Positions 9,116-17,803 of a DNA stretch of 64,000 nt are shown here, piece by piece. Every line of letters begins with the position of its first letter. Position 1 is the stretch's first letter. The notes beneath the pieces were generated by a model. That model was not told the DNA's origin. It did no database searches and saw only the letters and a program-made list of their open reading frames with translations. The DNA is from DAOMNN01 sp050486545 (GTDB taxonomy: Bacteria; Pseudomonadota; Gammaproteobacteria; Burkholderiales; Rhodocyclaceae), in NCBI GenBank assembly GCA_050486545.1, contig JBJHDM010000003.1:54303-118302 (forward strand), read 5' to 3'. The position numbers and the translations under genes were made by a program.

Positions 9116-9685
9116 ATGATTCCTTCCGGTCACCCTTCCGACGACACGCCCCGTTCCGACGCGGCACCACCCAAGCGCCGACGCTGGCTACGCCTCGGCA
9201 TCGAGCTCCTGCTCGTCCTCGCCATCGTCCTGGCCGTGCAAGCCTGGCGCACGCGCGACGTGCCCGACGGACCGGTACCGAACTTTCCTCTGCTGATGCT
9301 CGACGGGCAGTACGTGACGCTCGACGAATGGCGTGCGCAACAACCGGACGGCGCGGTGGCACTGTACTTCTGGGCGGAATGGTGCCCGATCTGCCGAACC
9401 ATCCAGGGCAGTATCGACGCAATCGCCGCGGACTGGCCGGTCCTCACGGTGGCGATGCAGTCGGGCAACCGCGCTGCGGTGACCGCTTATCTCGCCGAAC
9501 ACGGGCTCGAGTGGGAGACGGCCGTCGACGAGCACGGCCGGATCGCTGCCGACCTCAATCTTCCTGGCGTCCCGGCCATGCTGATCCTGGACCGGGAAGG
9601 CCGCACGCGTTTCGCCGAGGTCGGCTTTTCCACCGAAACCGGGTTGCGCCTGCGCCTGTGGTGGGCGAACCGGATCAACGGTTGA
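9116..9685 (+). CDS. Membrane-anchored thioredoxin-like protein (TlpA/ScsD type)
   Basis: A 189-residue protein with a basic N terminus (KRRRW), one hydrophobic anchor (about residues 26-44) and a periplasmic thioredoxin fold. The redox-active pair is Cys90-Pro-Ile-Cys93 in WAEWCPIC, and the conserved cis-proline loop is present as LPGVPAMLIL. This resembles the protein disulfide oxidoreductases ScsD/TlpA, which reduce or shuffle disulfides of periplasmic proteins, for example in copper stress or cytochrome c maturation. The partner protein cannot be inferred, because no scs or ccm genes are adjacent. It stands alone between the pyruvate dehydrogenase operon and a small gene of unknown function. 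Confidence 0.85.
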   Translation: MIPSGHPSDDTPRSDAAPPKRRRWLRLGIELLLVLAIVLAVQAWRTRDVPDGPVPNFPLLMLDGQYVTLDEWRAQQPDGAVALYFWAEWCPICRTIQGSIDAIAADWPVLTVAMQSGNRAAVTAYLAEHGLEWETAVDEHGRIAADLNLPGVPAMLILDREGRTRFAEVGFSTETGLRLRLWWANRING

Positions 9686-9745
9686 TCTGCCAGGCAATTG
9701 TTGCGATGATCATCCCGTTCGAATCCAACCCGCATGAGGCGACCC

Positions 9746-10213
9746 ATGGCCGTGCTCGTCGAAGCCATCTCCGTCATCGTTCGCAAGAATGCGATTTCGG
9801 ACCGTGTTGCCGGCGGCATGACACGCTTTCGCAGCGAACTGCCCAACCGGACGTTCTGCGAGGACGAACAAATCTGCCGGATCGGTTTTCTTTCCCCCGA
9901 CGAGACCTCCTCCTTCGTCGAAAAGCTCCAGACGCTGGGACTCCATTTCCTCGACGAAGCCGGCCAGGCGACCGATTTCGCGGTCGTAGACCAGCAGCAC
10001 GGGCCCACCACCGCATGCACGTGGCTGGCCTTCGGACGGATACCGTGCGACGACTTCGGTCACCACGTCAGCGCTTGCTGGCTCGACACTTCGCATGACG
10101 TCAGCACCGACGAGCACACGCTTTCGGCCGGCACGCTGGCGATTCCGGCCGGCTGGCGCTTCGAAACCTCGTTGAGCAAGAACTTCCAGTTCACCCCCAA
10201 CGCGGCGGCGTAA
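9746..10213 (+). CDS. Small cytoplasmic protein of unknown function
   Basis: A 155-residue soluble protein without signal peptide or membrane segments. I do not recognise a family with confidence. It contains several cysteines (in the segments RTFCEDEQICR, TTACTW and RIPCDDF) and an aromatic C-terminal stretch (AGWRFETSLSKNFQFTP). The ATG at 9746 is preferred over the in-frame ATG at 9734 because GAGG lies seven bases upstream. It starts 60 bases after the thioredoxin-like gene, so the two may be co-transcribed, and it ends 23 bases before the convergent GTPase gene. Codon use looks like that of the surrounding GC-rich genes, which supports a real gene. Confidence 0.65.
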   Translation: MAVLVEAISVIVRKNAISDRVAGGMTRFRSELPNRTFCEDEQICRIGFLSPDETSSFVEKLQTLGLHFLDEAGQATDFAVVDQQHGPTTACTWLAFGRIPCDDFGHHVSACWLDTSHDVSTDEHTLSAGTLAIPAGWRFETSLSKNFQFTPNAAA

Positions 10214-10236
10214 TCCTATTGGCAAGCTGGAACCGT

Positions 10237-11637
10237 TCAGACCGGAGCCGGCCCCCAGTCGGGATCCTCCCGCATCGTCCGCAACAGGTGCTCGACGGCC
10301 TCCCCGCGCGCTGCCTCATCCCCCACGTCCGCATACAGGCCCGACCACTCGGGATGCGAACGCGCCCGGATCAGGGCACGCGGAAGCGCACCCTCACGCC
10401 ATTTCCCGGCCATCTCCGACAGCGGTCGGATTGGCTGTACGGCGGCATGCCCGCGCGCCTCGAGGGCGCGGATGAGGTGCAATTGGCGCATGGCCAACAG
10501 ACGCAGGATCGCCTCGTTGACCGCCACTTGCCGCTCCCCGGTCAGCATGCCAAGGAGATGCCCGCCGAAGTGCCGAAGTGCCTGCCATCCACCGCCCACC
10601 AAGGCTCCGAGCGCGGCAGCGGCGCCGAGCGTGATGCCGCCCACCATGAGGTCGATCCCCGCACCGGCAGCGGCACCCGCCACCGCCCCGGTACCCAGCT
10701 TGATCCCCACTTCGCGCAGGGTGTCGGGATGGAACAGGTCACGTTCCCACCGGCCATCGATGAGCGGCAGCCGATCCGCGTCCACGTCATCGGCGCGGAA
10801 GCGATACAGCGCAAGCAAAGCGGCCACGCAATCGAGTTCCCGCTGTCGAACCCGGTCGTTGAGCTCACCGACTGCCGCTTCCAGCGCAGCCGGCGAGTCG
10901 TCCCGTACCGTCCGACGGCAGGCCGCGATGTCGATCAACAGTTCGGACACCAGCCGCATCGCCGCGACGTGACGGGCGTCGGCCTCCCGGTCGCGCGCAG
11001 CCAGGAGCCGTTCGAACGGAGCGCGATGCGCCTCGAGCAGCAACGCCACCGTCTCGTACAGCCGCCGCTCGCCGTTGCGCTCGGGTGCGACGGTGTCGAA
11101 GCGCACGATTGCATGCAGTCCAAGGCGCGATAACGCTTCGCGCCAGGCCGATTCGTTCGCCGCACCGGAGGCCACGAAGTTCAGAACCGGAACCAACGGC
11201 ACGGCACAGCTCGCGAGAATCGCCAGTTCGTCGCGGTACTTGGCCAGCACCGGATCCCGGGCATCGACGACGTACAGCGCCGCATCGCTGGCGAGCATCT
11301 GCCGCAACACCTTCGCCTCCTGCTCGAAACGCACCCGATGTGCCGGATCGCCCAGGAAACGCTCCACCCGGTCCGGACCGTCGAGCCGCTCGCCGTCGGC
11401 TTCGACAAGGGACTCGAGCGACTCCAGCAACGCGATCGGATCCTCCATACCGGGCGTATCGAAGAGCTCGATCAGGACCTCGCCGTCGGCACTCAAACGT
11501 GCCCCCTCGACATGGCGCGTCGTGCTCGGGCGGCTCGAGACCTCGCCGAACCCGGCGTCCCGGGTCAGCGTACGCAGCAACGAGGTCTTGCCGGTATTGG
11601 TGTGTCCGACGACGGCAATCCTGACCGGTCTACGCAT
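10237..11637 (-). CDS. GTPase with DUF3482 domain
   Basis: A 466-residue P-loop GTPase. The G1 motif is GHTNTGKTS near the N terminus and the G3 motif is FDTPGM; the usual G4 motif NKxD is not seen, the corresponding segment being VPVLNFVAS. The C-terminal half has a long Gly/Ala-rich hydrophobic stretch (GAVAGAAAGAGIDLMVGG and following), which may insert into or touch the membrane. This matches GTPases carrying the DUF3482 domain, whose function is unknown. The start ATG overlaps the end of the DUF2868 gene by 8 bases, indicating translational coupling; the two families are commonly found side by side, suggesting that the membrane protein and GTPase act as a unit. Confidence 0.85.
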   Translation of the reverse strand: MRRPVRIAVVGHTNTGKTSLLRTLTRDAGFGEVSSRPSTTRHVEGARLSADGEVLIELFDTPGMEDPIALLESLESLVEADGERLDGPDRVERFLGDPAHRVRFEQEAKVLRQMLASDAALYVVDARDPVLAKYRDELAILASCAVPLVPVLNFVASGAANESAWREALSRLGLHAIVRFDTVAPERNGERRLYETVALLLEAHRAPFERLLAARDREADARHVAAMRLVSELLIDIAACRRTVRDDSPAALEAAVGELNDRVRQRELDCVAALLALYRFRADDVDADRLPLIDGRWERDLFHPDTLREVGIKLGTGAVAGAAAGAGIDLMVGGITLGAAAALGALVGGGWQALRHFGGHLLGMLTGERQVAVNEAILRLLAMRQLHLIRALEARGHAAVQPIRPLSEMAGKWREGALPRALIRARSHPEWSGLYADVGDEAARGEAVEHLLRTMREDPDWGPAPV

Positions 11638-13066
11638 CGCCCGCTCCGTGCTCGATCCATGCCAGTGCGGCTTCACGCTCCGTAAAGACCGCCTGCGGGC
11701 GCAGCCCTGCCCTTTCGAGCGCATCGCGCCAATGGCCGATCCGCTCCGGATCCCTTGCCACGGCAGGCGCCACCAGCCAGATTCGGCACTCGCCCGCATG
11801 GCGCGAGAGTTCGGCGATCAACCCCAGGCTTCCGCGGTCGGGCGACAGTCCAGCATCGCACGCAACGAGGAGGCGTGCCGGCGGGTCGGCTTCCAGCCGC
11901 GCGAGCGTCGCTCGGCGCTGCTCCCGGCTGTCGAGCACCCCCAGATCCATCACCGGTTCGACCAGTGCCGGCGGCCAGTCGTCCACACCCTGGAGCTCGA
12001 GCCCGACCAGTATCGCGGCGCCACCGGAAACGGAATGCGGCGCATGGACGCGCGAGGCCGGCAGTGCGTCCGGCGCGGCGTCGGTGATGCCGATCCGCTC
12101 GCTTTCGGGTGCAAGCCGCCGGATCAATCCGGCATACGGTGACAGGCTCAGATCCAGTCGCACCGAACGGCATCCGGCCCGCAGACGCACAAGGCAACCG
12201 GCCCACAGCAGTGCGCGCGGCATGATGCCGTACACCACCATGCAGCCGAACAACCACGACGACCAGGCCAGGCGCCCCGCTTCATCGTCGATGATGCGCG
12301 CTCCGCTCGCGCGGATCGTCTCCGCATCCGGGATGGAAAAGCCCAGCCACGCGGGCATGCGGCCCAGCCCTTCCACGAACGCGACGAACGCCTCGGCCGG
12401 AAGGATCGTGGTTTCCCACACGAACCCGTAGCTGCGCACCGAAAAAGCAACGAAAAGCCCGAGCGAAGCGCCGCACAACGCAACCAGCCACAAGCCGTGC
12501 GTGACCGCACCCAGCCACCAGCGGACAAGACCTGCCGGCGCAAGCAGTCCGAGCAGGGCGCGGGGGACGAGAACCGCATCGGAATCGCCCGGGGCCACCT
12601 TGCGGGAAAGCCAGAGCCACGCACGCCCGAAGGCACCGCCGGACGCTTCACCACCCAGCCCAAGCCCTCCTGCCCACAGCAACAGACTGAACAGATGAAC
12701 ACCAAGCAACCCGCCAAGGGTCCACACCACATTGACCGGGCGACCACCGTCACCCAGCACGGCCAACGCCGCTCCGAAGCCGCTCAATCCCGCCACCACC
12801 ATCAGGATCCAGGTGACAAGCCGCGTACGCGACCGCCATGCACGGAGCACGTCACTCGTTCCGTCACGCTCGGCCTGCTCGTGAACATGTGCCAAGACCC
12901 ATCGCTCGGGGTCCGCTCGACTGCCGGGGGCGTCACGCGAGGGGACAGGCACTTCGGCTGCGAACGCCCCGCCGCGCAGGCGGAAGATCTCTGCGAGCCA
13001 GCGCAGAGCGAACGGATTCTGCCGGAAGGGCCGGGACGGTTGCGGAGTCTGCGCCGGGATGGACAT
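11630..13066 (-). CDS. DUF2868 membrane protein, partner of the GTPase
   Basis: A 478-residue protein with about four membrane segments: two close together in the first half (around VTWILMVVAGLSGFGAAL and VVWTLGGLLGVHLFSLLL), a third around GLWLVALCGASLGLFVAF and a fourth around MVVYGIMPRALLWAGCLV. The C-terminal third is soluble (ILVGLELQGVDDWPP onward). This is the DUF2868 family, of unknown function, which is regularly encoded directly upstream of a DUF3482 GTPase. The ATG at 13066 is chosen because the frame upstream shows no family-like sequence. The gene is divergent from the diguanylate cyclase at 13230. Confidence 0.8.
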   Translation of the reverse strand: MSIPAQTPQPSRPFRQNPFALRWLAEIFRLRGGAFAAEVPVPSRDAPGSRADPERWVLAHVHEQAERDGTSDVLRAWRSRTRLVTWILMVVAGLSGFGAALAVLGDGGRPVNVVWTLGGLLGVHLFSLLLWAGGLGLGGEASGGAFGRAWLWLSRKVAPGDSDAVLVPRALLGLLAPAGLVRWWLGAVTHGLWLVALCGASLGLFVAFSVRSYGFVWETTILPAEAFVAFVEGLGRMPAWLGFSIPDAETIRASGARIIDDEAGRLAWSSWLFGCMVVYGIMPRALLWAGCLVRLRAGCRSVRLDLSLSPYAGLIRRLAPESERIGITDAAPDALPASRVHAPHSVSGGAAILVGLELQGVDDWPPALVEPVMDLGVLDSREQRRATLARLEADPPARLLVACDAGLSPDRGSLGLIAELSRHAGECRIWLVAPAVARDPERIGHWRDALERAGLRPQAVFTEREAALAWIEHGAGDA

Positions 13067-13151
13067 AAACCAAAGAATACCGGATCCCGACTCCGGCAAC
13101 GCGCAGGCATGCACGGCGCATTGGCATGCTACAGCCAATTGAGGCAGATCA

Positions 13152-13180
13152 TGAACAAGACCGTGCGCAGAGGCTATAAT
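13152..13180 (+). promoter_or_regulatory. Predicted sigma-70 promoter of the first diguanylate cyclase gene
   Basis: TGAACA and a perfect TATAAT are separated by 17 bases, about 50 bases before the ATG at 13230. A short inverted repeat (ATTGGC 13120-13125, GCCAAT 13134-13139) sits just upstream of the -35 box, between this promoter and the divergent DUF2868 gene. Confidence 0.6.
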
Positions 13181-13229
13181 TCGTCCGGTTTTCCGACTCG
13201 AGCGCAGCCACCTCCTCGTTTACCGAATC

Positions 13230-14804
13230 ATGGCCGAATCCAAGCTGCGTCCCCCAGAAATCGCCCGCGAAGCATTGCGCCGTCTCGCCATGCAGCGAGT
13301 GCCACCAACCCCGGACAACTACCGCAGCTACTACCACGAGATCGCAGGCACACAAGTCGAGGACGCCTTCCCGGAAAAGTCGCTCAAGCTCGTCGCCAAG
13401 GCACTGCCGCGGTCCACGCCCGAACGCCTTCAACTCGCCCTGCGTTTCGAGGACGCCATCGCCGGCGGACAGTGGCCCGCGGTCATCCGGACACTCATCG
13501 CCTTGTGCGAGGTTCCGGGGGAAAATTCTCCGGCCACTACGAGTACGGCTCGACCCGCCACAACCCCGGCGCACGAACCCGCCCTTGGCGAGTCCGAGTC
13601 CGCTTCCGAGACCTTGCTGGGGACCCTCCTCGCACAATTGCTGCGCAAGGGCATCACGCCCCTTCTCGCCGACCATGAAGCCCTCGCGCGCGAAGCGACG
13701 GAACTGGCCGATCTGGTCTCGCAGCCCGGTGACACAGCCCGGGCATCCGAAGCAGGTGTCCGCCTGAATGCGCTGTCCGGGAAATTCGAATGGCTGGCCG
13801 AAGATCAGCGAGCCATCCGCCAATCCCTGCTCGACGTCCTTCGGCTGATCGTCGACAACATCGCCGTCCTGACCGCCGACGATGAATGGCTGCATGGTCA
13901 GATCACGCTGCTGAACGAAATGTTCGGCAAACCGCTGGACGTCCGCGTACTAGACGAAGTCTCACGCCGCCTGCGAGACGTGATCGACAAGCAAAGTCAT
14001 CTCAAGCGCCAGCTCTCGGACGCCCAGGCACGCCTCAAGAGCATGCTGGCCGGCTTCATCGAGCAGCTTGCCGGCTTCGCGAATTCCACCTGCCATTACC
14101 ATGACACCCTTGTGCGCTGCGCGGACGAGATCGAGAATGCGAACGACATCGATGAACTGGCCGGTGTCGTCGAGGAGATGCTCTCCGAGACCCGGTCGGT
14201 CCAGGAAACAGCCAAACGTTCCAGCGTAGAACTGTGCGCGCTGCGTCACGAGGTCGAGGCCGCCAACAGTCGTATCGAACATCTGCAGCGAGAGCTGGAC
14301 GAAACCAGCGAGCTGGTTCGCCACGATGCACTGACCGGCGTGCTGAACCGCAAGGGCATCGACGAGGCGCTCGCGCGCGCGATCGCCTTGGCTCGTCGGC
14401 GCGGCACCCCGCTTTGCCTGGGACTCGTGGACATCGACAATTTCAAGCAACTCAACGACACCTTCGGACACAAGACCGGCGACCAGGCCCTGCGCCATCT
14501 CACGACGGTCATGCGCGAGTCCTTGCGTCCGCAGGATCACCTCGGACGCTATGGCGGCGAGGAATTCCTGATCGTCCTGCCCGACACCGAGGAAGATGAA
14601 GGCGCATCGGTGCTCACGCGCCTGCAACGGGCGCTGACCAAGCGCTTCTTCATGGCCGACAACAAGCGCCTGCTGATCACCTTCAGCGCGGGCATCGCGC
14701 GCCTGGGACCTAGCGAGGAGCCGCATGCCGGCATCGACCGCGCCGACCGGGCGATGTACGCCGCCAAGCGCGCCGGAAAGAACCGGGTCCTGGTGGCCGG
14801 CTGA
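13230..14804 (+). CDS. Diguanylate cyclase (GGDEF), first of a tandem pair
   Basis: A 524-residue enzyme predicted to make cyclic di-GMP from two GTP. It has no membrane segments. The N-terminal region (about 1-75) carries the motif VPPTPDNYRSYYHEIAGT, which is shared with the next gene and with other cytoplasmic diguanylate cyclases. A helical middle region (about 180-350) probably forms coiled coils for dimerisation. The GGDEF domain (about 355-524) has the active site GGEEF at 442-446 and the inhibitory I-site RPQD exactly five residues before it, so activity should be feedback-controlled. It lies in a regulatory block about 15 kb before the flagellar genes, where c-di-GMP would act through YcgR (34037). 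Confidence 0.93.
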   Translation: MAESKLRPPEIAREALRRLAMQRVPPTPDNYRSYYHEIAGTQVEDAFPEKSLKLVAKALPRSTPERLQLALRFEDAIAGGQWPAVIRTLIALCEVPGENSPATTSTARPATTPAHEPALGESESASETLLGTLLAQLLRKGITPLLADHEALAREATELADLVSQPGDTARASEAGVRLNALSGKFEWLAEDQRAIRQSLLDVLRLIVDNIAVLTADDEWLHGQITLLNEMFGKPLDVRVLDEVSRRLRDVIDKQSHLKRQLSDAQARLKSMLAGFIEQLAGFANSTCHYHDTLVRCADEIENANDIDELAGVVEEMLSETRSVQETAKRSSVELCALRHEVEAANSRIEHLQRELDETSELVRHDALTGVLNRKGIDEALARAIALARRRGTPLCLGLVDIDNFKQLNDTFGHKTGDQALRHLTTVMRESLRPQDHLGRYGGEEFLIVLPDTEEDEGASVLTRLQRALTKRFFMADNKRLLITFSAGIARLGPSEEPHAGIDRADRAMYAAKRAGKNRVLVAG

Positions 14805-14816
14805 AGCCGATCTCCC

Positions 14817-14836
14817 AACCGGCTGTGTGGCCGGTT
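14817..14836 (+). terminator. Hairpin after the first diguanylate cyclase gene
   Basis: A perfect 7-bp stem (AACCGGC / GCCGGTT) with a 6-base loop lies 12 bases after the stop codon. There is no T tract, so it may be a weak terminator or RNA-stabilising hairpin rather than a full terminator. Confidence 0.35.
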
Positions 14837-14873
14837 CGAGTGCGCCAGAGCACGTCAGCGACCGATCTCGACC

Positions 14874-14879
14874 TATAAT
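14874..14879 (+). promoter_or_regulatory. -10 element before the second diguanylate cyclase gene
   Basis: A perfect TATAAT lies 36 bases before the ATG at 14915. No good -35 box is visible at 16-18 bases upstream, so this is a weaker call than the promoter of the first paralogue; both genes have TATAAT at a similar place. Confidence 0.35.
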
Positions 14880-14914
14880 CGGGAGCCATTGCGCGCCCGA
14901 CCCGACGCCTGCCC

Positions 14915-16735
14915 ATGCCCAACCCGACCCACCCGTCCGAGATCGCCCGAGAAGTCCTGCGACTGTTCGCCGTCCGCAAGATGCCCCCGACCCCGGACAA
15001 CTTCCGGACCCTCTATCACGAAGTGGCCGGAACGGAGGACGAACCGGGCGGCGCCGATCTGGCAGTCCTTCAGGAGATCGCCGGACGGCTTTCCCGTGAC
15101 GACGGCGAGCGCCTGCGTCTTGCGCGCCGGTTCGACCAGGCACTGGCCGACCGGGATCGTGCGGCGGCGCTGGATGCCTTGTACGCCTACCTCGACCGGT
15201 CCGCCCGCGAGGAAACACCCGAATGGAACACCGTGATCGGCAACCTCTTGCGCCAATGGGAGAACCGCCAGATCGGCTGGACCACCGCACGCAAGCGCGA
15301 CTCCCTGGAGCGGGTATTGGCGGCGAACGACCCTGCTACGCTCTATTCCCGCTTGCAAGGTCTCGTTCGCGCATGGGGGCAGGCGCCGGTCGACCCGGAA
15401 GCCCCTCCTCCATCGGGCAACGACGTTCCGGCGACCATCTCCTCGCCTGCGCCCCAAGGAGCCCCGCCCTCCCCGGAAGTCACGCTGATCGCCCCCGGAG
15501 ACACGGGAGAGTTGATCGCCTCGCTGCGGGAGTCGCTGCTGGTCGCACTCGATACGGTGGTACCGGCTTTCCTCGGCGACCATCCGGATCTCGTCAAGGA
15601 AGCCGCCGGGTTCAGCAGCACGATCCGGTCGAGCACCACGGCAGCCCAGTTGCAGACCGTCTCCAAACAACTGCGCAAGTTCGCCTACCGGCTCGAACTG
15701 ACCGCAGGCGACACCGCCGAGATCCGCACCGGCTTGCTCAACCTGCTGCGCCTGCTGCTCGAGAACATCGAAGAGATCGTCATCGACGACCAATGGCTGC
15801 ACGGCCAGGTCGAGGTGCTGCGCGACATCGTCGCCAAGCCGGCCAACGTGCGCCTCATCGACGACGCCGAACGCCGCCTCAAGGAAGTCATCTACAAGCA
15901 GAGCCAGCTCAAGCACAACCTCGCCACGGCCCAGCGCACACTGCGCGAGATGCTGGCCGGCTTCGTCGACCAGCTTGCCAGCTTCACCGAAAGCACCAGC
16001 ACCTACCACGACAAGATCGCGACCAACGCCGGCAAGATCGCGCAGGCACGCGACATCGCCGAAATCGGTCACCTGCTCGACGAAGTCATGCGCGATACCC
16101 GCGTGATCCAGGAAGAAGCCCGACGGTCGCGCGACGAGCTGCAGGCCGCACGCGACCGCGGACGCGAGGCCGAACAACGCATCGAACAACTGCAAAAGGA
16201 ACTCGAGGAAGCCAGCCGGCTCATGCGCCACGACCAGCTCACCGGCGCACTCAACCGTCGCGGCCTTGAAGAGACCTTCGAAAAGGAAACCGCACGCGCC
16301 CTGCGGCGTGAGGCCCCGCTGTGCATCGGGCTGCTCGACATCGACAACTTCAAGCGCCTGAACGACACCTACGGCCACAAAACCGGAGATGACGCACTCG
16401 TGCATCTGACCGGCGTCATCCGTCGCAACCTGCGCCCGCACGACACCGTCGCCCGCATGGGTGGAGAGGAGTTCATCCTCCTCTACCCCGAATCGGACCT
16501 CGAGCAGGCCACGGCAGCGCTCGTGCGGCTGCAGCGCGAACTCACCAAAGCCTACTTCCTCGCGGACGACCAGAAGATCCTCATCACCTTCAGTGCCGGC
16601 GTCAGCCCCTGGAAAGCGGGGGAACCCCTCGATCACGTCATCCGGCGCGCCGATGCGGCAATGTACGAGGCCAAGCACACCGGGAAGAACAAGGTCGTCG
16701 CGAAGCCCGCCGAACGCGCAGGGTCAGCCGCATGA
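14915..16735 (+). CDS. Diguanylate cyclase (GGDEF), second of a tandem pair
   Basis: A 606-residue cytoplasmic paralogue of the preceding gene. It shares the N-terminal motif (MPPTPDNFRTLYHEVAGT), the central segment beginning around IRTGLLNLLRLLLENI, and the C-terminal GGDEF domain with active site GGEEF at 516-520. The I-site RPHD is five residues before the active site. The extra length compared with its neighbour is in a Pro-rich linker near residues 160-190 and in the N-terminal half. The tandem arrangement and full-length similarity indicate an old duplication. The stop overlaps the start of the rhodanese gene (ATGA), so the two are translationally coupled. Confidence 0.93.
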   Translation: MPNPTHPSEIAREVLRLFAVRKMPPTPDNFRTLYHEVAGTEDEPGGADLAVLQEIAGRLSRDDGERLRLARRFDQALADRDRAAALDALYAYLDRSAREETPEWNTVIGNLLRQWENRQIGWTTARKRDSLERVLAANDPATLYSRLQGLVRAWGQAPVDPEAPPPSGNDVPATISSPAPQGAPPSPEVTLIAPGDTGELIASLRESLLVALDTVVPAFLGDHPDLVKEAAGFSSTIRSSTTAAQLQTVSKQLRKFAYRLELTAGDTAEIRTGLLNLLRLLLENIEEIVIDDQWLHGQVEVLRDIVAKPANVRLIDDAERRLKEVIYKQSQLKHNLATAQRTLREMLAGFVDQLASFTESTSTYHDKIATNAGKIAQARDIAEIGHLLDEVMRDTRVIQEEARRSRDELQAARDRGREAEQRIEQLQKELEEASRLMRHDQLTGALNRRGLEETFEKETARALRREAPLCIGLLDIDNFKRLNDTYGHKTGDDALVHLTGVIRRNLRPHDTVARMGGEEFILLYPESDLEQATAALVRLQRELTKAYFLADDQKILITFSAGVSPWKAGEPLDHVIRRADAAMYEAKHTGKNKVVAKPAERAGSAA

Positions 16736-17205
16736 AAACCTTCACCCAACTCGTCCAGGAACGCCTCGCCCACGTCGCCGAAGTCTTCCCGTGGGACCTG
16801 GTCAAACGCATCGAGGCCAATCCCGGGCTCCTCCTCCTCGACGTGCGCGAACCCGCCGAATTCGATGCCCTGCACATCGCCGACTCGCTGAACGTCCCCC
16901 GCGGCATCCTGGAAAGCGCCTGCGACTGGGGCTACGAGGAAACCGTCCCTGAACTCGCCGCCGCCCGCGACCGCGAGATCGTCGTCATCTGCCGCTCCGG
17001 CAACCGCAGCATCCTCGCCGCCGACGTCATGCAGCAGATGGGTTTTGTGAACGTCGCCTCGCTCAAGACCGGCATCCGCGGCTGGAACGACTTCGAGCAG
17101 CCACTGGTGGACCGCGACGGCAAGGCGGTGACGCTGGACGAAGCCGATGCGTATCTGGCGCCAAAGGTTCGCGACGAACAGATTGCGCCGGTCCAAACCC
17201 GCTGA
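16732..17205 (+). CDS. Rhodanese-domain sulfurtransferase
   Basis: A 157-residue cytoplasmic protein made of a single rhodanese domain. The substrate-binding loop starts with the active cysteine Cys87 in ICRSGNRS; the N-terminal signature LLLDVREPAEFDALHI is also present. Such proteins carry a persulfide sulfur on the cysteine and transfer it to an acceptor; the acceptor here is unknown. The ATG overlaps the stop of the diguanylate cyclase by 4 bases, so the genes share an mRNA, although no functional link between c-di-GMP and sulfur transfer is established. It is the last gene before an AT-richer gap of about 600 bases. Confidence 0.9.
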   Translation: MKTFTQLVQERLAHVAEVFPWDLVKRIEANPGLLLLDVREPAEFDALHIADSLNVPRGILESACDWGYEETVPELAAARDREIVVICRSGNRSILAADVMQQMGFVNVASLKTGIRGWNDFEQPLVDRDGKAVTLDEADAYLAPKVRDEQIAPVQTR

Positions 17206-17803
17206 CAACCGCCCTCCTCGGGTATGGAAAGCCCTCCACACCGCTCCGATATGGCTCAATCTGCATTCCGTACTCAACGATCCGTAGCCACCGACGCTGC
17301 GACATCTCCTGGGACATCGTGACCTACGAAGCAGGCGACACGGCGAATCTCGCCGCAATCGAACTTGCGTTTCCTCTCGCGGACCTGCATTTCGTGTCTG
17401 GAGTGGCGTGCGATGAGGCCATCACGTTGCGGCTCGACGATTGATTGCAAGGGCTTCAAGCCAAGCCACGCCCCGGGGACCTGCCCCGTATAGGAATCGA
17501 TCGAGGCCAAGGTCCAGACGACTTTTCCCAAATCGCTGACAAAAAGACGGTCATCGCAATCCACCAAAAAGGGTGCACTCATCGCACGGCTGCCCTAAAC
17601 CAGGCAGTACCGTAGGTGCGTTCGCTCGACACCAGCGAAGGCGCCCTTGTCTTGGATTGCATCAACCCCGTCGGACTCAATCTAGTAGGCCACGCTGACC
17701 AAAACTGTCGTACTCTACCGGGAATGCCCGCTGCGGCGTGCAGGTCCATTCAGATTGCGCTTACCGCACACTGTTCGGCCATAGCGCCATGTAGAAGGCC
17801 AGT
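17206..17803. other. 598-base region without a recognisable gene; possible gene remnant
   Basis: This gap separates the rhodanese gene from the glycan island. A plus-strand frame that ends at 17444 reads like real protein over about 45 residues (for example SWDIVTYEAGDTANLAAIEL, then LADLHFVSGVACDEA) but has no convincing start and I do not recognise the family. The rest shows no clear gene, tRNA, promoter or terminator. Base composition drops here and stays lower through the next 6 kb. It may be a decayed gene at the edge of an inserted segment. Confidence 0.4.
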
